The translations under genes and the position numbers were made by a program. From positions 143,468-207,467 of the forward strand of contig NZ_JAJQQP010000007.1 in assembly GCF_028994805.1 (NCBI RefSeq): a stretch of 64,000 nt of DNA, written 5' to 3'. A model generated the notes under the pieces. The model ran no database searches, was not told the DNA's origin, and worked only from the letters and a program-made list of their open reading frames with translations. Numbering within the stretch: position 1 is the stretch's first letter; each line of letters starts with the position of its first letter. Source of the stretch: Promicromonospora iranensis. Lineage in GTDB: Bacteria > Actinomycetota > Actinomycetes > Actinomycetales > Cellulomonadaceae. Of the stretch, positions 61,718 to 64,000 are shown piece by piece.

Positions 61718-62713
61718 TTAGTTCTGCACGAGCGCCTGGAGCTCGCCGATCCGGATCTGGGTGCTGGTGGACGGAGGTGTAAAGAGGATCTGGCCGCGCT
61801 GCCCTCCACTGCTCTGCCATTCGACAACCCAGTGGGCCGTACCGGTAAGAGTCAGGGCGCCCGGACTATTGTTCAGATCCGCCCCGAATCCACAGGTCGG
61901 GGATGGCTCTGCACTGTTACGACCGTCGTAAGGCGTACCCGGTGCGTTGGCGCCATCGCATGTGATGGCGCCCACCGTTGCACCGTTCGATGCGGCGAGG
62001 GTCCATTCAACTCGGTCGAGTTCTCCCGTGGCGCTGACCGATAGCCCGCCTTCACCCGCGGTACGCACAATCGGGCCGACAGTGTTCTCCGCTCGGTTTG
62101 CAATCCACAGCCAAATCGGCAAACCGATGGCACCGACGGCGTTCGGGTTACGCGAGGCTGCCGGTGGGGTGGAACCAATCTGGCCCATCGTGAGGTTCAT
62201 CGATGCGACGGCACGCTGGGCGAGCTCTTCGGCGGAAGGCCCAACTGGCGCAGCTGGATCGGCAGACCAGTAGTACGAATGGCCTCGGCATGCCACCACA
62301 TCACCGCCCGCTTCCGCACAGTGTCGTGGTGTGCACTCAAGGACGATCCCATCTCCCGGCTCGTGCCCCTCCCAAGCAGGGTCGCCTGCAGGAGGTTGCG
62401 GGCTGGCGTTGCGCACGTAGCAATCGCCGTCCCACCCACCGTACTCGGTGCTACATGGAACTGCCTCGCCAAGGTCACGACATATCCGAGGGCCACCGCC
62501 GCCGCCAGCATTTCCCTCGCCATCGTCTCCACCGTTGCCACTGCCGCCGCTGGATTCACACGGAACCTCGACTCCATCCGGCGTTGTCGCAGGTATACAT
62601 TCGTCTGCAGCGGCCATTGGAATCGGCACGAGAGCGGCCAGCAAGATCACTGCCGTCGCCACTGAAGCGGCCAGAACACATCTAACGATATGGGTTCCTT
62701 GTGAGGTCAGCAT
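61718..62713 (-). CDS. Secreted protein of unknown function
   Basis: A 331-residue exported protein. The signal (CVLAASVATAVILLAALVPI) ends near PMAAADEC. A Gly/Asp/Asn-rich stretch follows, then three or four Cys pairs (CRDLGEAVPCS, CTPRHCAEAGGDVVAC). Residues ~170-331 contain GAIGLPIWLWIANRAENTVG and a beta-rich end (LTGTAHWVVEWQSSGGQRGQ). No enzyme motif. The ATG at 62713 overlaps the stop of the upstream gene by seven bases, showing coupling. GC is below the window average. Bicistronic pairs like this are seen in some actinomycetes, but I do not recognise the family. Confidence 0.75.
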   Translation of the reverse strand: MLTSQGTHIVRCVLAASVATAVILLAALVPIPMAAADECIPATTPDGVEVPCESSGGSGNGGDDGEGNAGGGGGPRICRDLGEAVPCSTEYGGWDGDCYVRNASPQPPAGDPAWEGHEPGDGIVLECTPRHCAEAGGDVVACRGHSYYWSADPAAPVGPSAEELAQRAVASMNLTMGQIGSTPPAASRNPNAVGAIGLPIWLWIANRAENTVGPIVRTAGEGGLSVSATGELDRVEWTLAASNGATVGAITCDGANAPGTPYDGRNSAEPSPTCGFGADLNNSPGALTLTGTAHWVVEWQSSGGQRGQILFTPPSTSTQIRIGELQALVQN

Positions 62714-63378
62714 GCCTGCTCCGGGTGTGGGCTCTGTGCGTTTACCGTCCAATAACTATCCGGCCCTTGATGCCGCATCACATAGTCGAATAGGTATCGA
62801 GTCGGCGCACCTTCCGCGCGCGGAATCTTCTGGCCGTTTGCGGCAAATGTTTGCACGTCACCAAAGTCCACGCAAGCGTTGATATGAACCTCTTCATTGG
62901 CGACATCCGATTCCTTGTAGTCGGTCACGCTCATTGACTCAACCGATGCCGCGCCGGTCGTGTAATCGCCAGTCTCGGCAGATTCCGTATACACATCTCG
63001 AAGCGAAGCACGCAGGGCTGGGTGTCCCCAGAAAGGCCGAAGTTTCGTATCCCAGTCCTCGTACCCATTGTTAGCGACCGCCGCCGTCGTTTCGTAGTAC
63101 TCCACGAGCCGCGCCTTAGCGTCTGCGATGTTCTGGGCCCTGATCTGCGCCGGCGTTGTCGGCTCGGCTGACGGCACGAGAGTCGGGGACGGCGAAGCCG
63201 ACGGGCTCTTCGGCGCCGAGACCGATGCTGAGGGAGAGCCCGGACCAGGCATCGCACCTTGGACCGTCTCCGGCTCGAACACACCCGAGCGCACGACCGC
63301 GAACCCGGCTACCGCAATGACTGCGACTCCGATGAGGACGGCGATGGTGCGCGTGGGCGTGATGGCGGACGAGACCAT
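62707..63378 (-). CDS. Membrane-anchored exported protein
   Basis: A 223-residue protein with one N-terminal helix (TIAVLIGVAVIAVAGFAVVR), a Ser/Pro/Thr linker (SPSASPSPTLVPSAEPTTPA) and a ~150-residue exported domain beginning IRAQNIADAKARLVEYYETT. The domain resembles small NTF2-like/actinobacterial lipoprotein-tail folds by pattern only. First gene of a coupled pair with the secreted protein at 61718. The start is the first ATG in the frame after the AT-rich upstream region. Function unknown. Confidence 0.75.
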   Translation of the reverse strand: MVSSAITPTRTIAVLIGVAVIAVAGFAVVRSGVFEPETVQGAMPGPGSPSASVSAPKSPSASPSPTLVPSAEPTTPAQIRAQNIADAKARLVEYYETTAAVANNGYEDWDTKLRPFWGHPALRASLRDVYTESAETGDYTTGAASVESMSVTDYKESDVANEEVHINACVDFGDVQTFAANGQKIPRAEGAPTRYLFDYVMRHQGPDSYWTVNAQSPHPEQAC

Positions 63379-63618
63379 CCGGCGACTCCCTCAACTTCGG
63401 GCAGAACTCAGTGAACACGGCCGTAAGCAAGGGTGCGCTATATCCGTCTTCCCGGCAAGGCGCTCCTGTGATAATTCACAACATCCAGCCAACGGTAGCC
63501 ATGGCCAGGCCTGCAACACGTCATGCACTGGCACTGACCGCCGTTCTCGGCTATACCGCTTCGTTGCATATACGCAACTCGGGTGGCGGATGCTGTGATC
63601 CCTCTACAGGCTTAGGTC
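63379..63618. other. AT-richer upstream region with a 16-base imperfect palindrome
   Basis: A 240-base gap between the exported-protein pair and the coupled genes at 63619. GTTGCATATACGCAAC at 63563-63578 is a near-perfect dyad about 40 bases before the small gene and may be an operator. I see no other gene or RNA here. Confidence 0.4.
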
Positions 63619-63693
63619 ATGAGCAATTTCACCCGATCTGATGCCCAGAATCTCGCCGGTCGTGTCATCGCGTTCGCGAGGGCCGAACGATGA
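63619..63693 (+). CDS. Tiny coupled ORF before the nuclease-like gene
   Basis: Twenty-four residues, starting MSNFTRSDAQNLAGRV and ending IAFARAER, with its TGA overlapping the ATG of the next gene (ATGA at 63690-63693). It could be a short leader peptide or the relic of a longer N-terminal domain. AGG lies a few bases before the ATG. Low certainty that the product matters. Confidence 0.35.
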   Translation: MSNFTRSDAQNLAGRVIAFARAER

Positions 63694-64000
63694 GCTTCTT
63701 CCAGCGCACAGAGGACTTCCGGCCCGAGGGGTTCGAGGACGTGGTCGGCGAACTCGTCGACTCGATTCGACGCTCGTTCACGGGCATAGTGGTGGACCAC
63801 CTTGAGGACCTGCTCGCCACCCCAGATCGCCACATGTGCCTGGTGGACCGCCACGTGAGTCTCACGGAGAACGACCGGGACTACACGATCGACCTGCTCC
63901 TCTTCCACGTGACCCAGATGCGCTACATCGCCATCCAAGTCCAGGCCGGCCGGTTCGACCCTGCCCTCGTTGCACGCGCCCGCTACACCCTTGGCCTGGT
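63690..64000 (+). CDS. DUF1016/YhcG-like nuclease-domain protein, 5' part
   Basis: The gene runs off the right window edge; about 103 residues are visible, from an ATG with GAGGG seven bases upstream. HLEDLLATPDRHMCLVDRHV, then DRDYTIDLLLFHVTQMRYIA and IQVQAGRFDPALVARARYTL align with the PDDEXK part of YhcG/DUF1016 proteins (YIDLLFYHRRLRCLVAIELK, GEFKPEYAGKMNFYL). The core here reads IQVQ in place of IELK, so two predicted catalytic residues differ. The usual ~200-residue N-terminal domain is absent upstream. The family is linked to restriction modules and phage defence. Confidence 0.65.
   Translation, partial: MSFFQRTEDFRPEGFEDVVGELVDSIRRSFTGIVVDHLEDLLATPDRHMCLVDRHVSLTENDRDYTIDLLLFHVTQMRYIAIQVQAGRFDPALVARARYTLGL

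Overview
The window is high-GC DNA (roughly 70% or more by eye) with GTG starts, many 4-base ATGA/GTGA gene overlaps, Ala/Pro-rich linkers and Cys-anchored lipoproteins. It looks like a chromosomal segment of an actinobacterium. Secreted glycan-active enzymes (GH3, GH76, GH13) and the overall repertoire suggest a soil actinomycete close to Cellulosimicrobium, Promicromonospora, Isoptericola or Cellulomonas. That placement is inferred from gene content; no rRNA or tRNA gene is visible.

Layout. 0-10 kb: the end of an oligopeptidase B gene, a GH3 lipoprotein, a threonine aldolase, a five-gene branched-chain amino acid ABC transporter (livK-livH-livM-livG-livF, minus strand; livH carries an added extracellular domain) and an aldo/keto reductase. 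10-16.5 kb: a cold-shock protein, a Gly-rich protein, a large RecB-like nuclease/helicase and an Excalibur-domain membrane protein. 16.6-23 kb: two parallel sigma-factor/membrane-protein pairs, then a two-component system. 23-26 kb: a polar amino acid ABC transporter with a structured leader. 26-36.4 kb: the MetS/MetP importer, an alditol oxidase, a STAS protein, YbaK, a VanY-type carboxypeptidase with a Glu/Pro/Ser repeat tail, small membrane proteins and a GH76 enzyme. 36.5-50.2 kb: HrpA with a palindromic insertion, a ChW-repeat secreted protein, PspC paralogues with a decayed third copy, an alpha-amylase and an esterase-like phytase-family protein.

50.4-60.4 kb: a polymorphic toxin (helical N-terminus, membrane segment, HINT, nuclease-like tip) with a probable immunity gene, an MFS transporter, an orphan protein resembling the RNA polymerase alpha C-terminal domain, a SNF2 helicase, a YjbR protein, a membrane-tethered receiver domain and a DoxX protein. 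60.5-64 kb is an accessory-looking tail of visibly lower GC: an SBD-type HNH endonuclease, a truncated merR with its operator, two exported proteins and the start of a DUF1016-like nuclease gene.

How it fits together. Much of the window concerns the cell boundary: uptake of amino acids, breakdown of mannan, starch and peptidoglycan-derived sugars, envelope sensing and contact competition. Long inverted repeats close most convergent gene pairs. Two further repeat classes stand out: a TCGAGC(C/T)TGTCGA-like motif scattered through gaps and disordered linkers, and a 28-bp-arm palindrome inserted in frame in hrpA.
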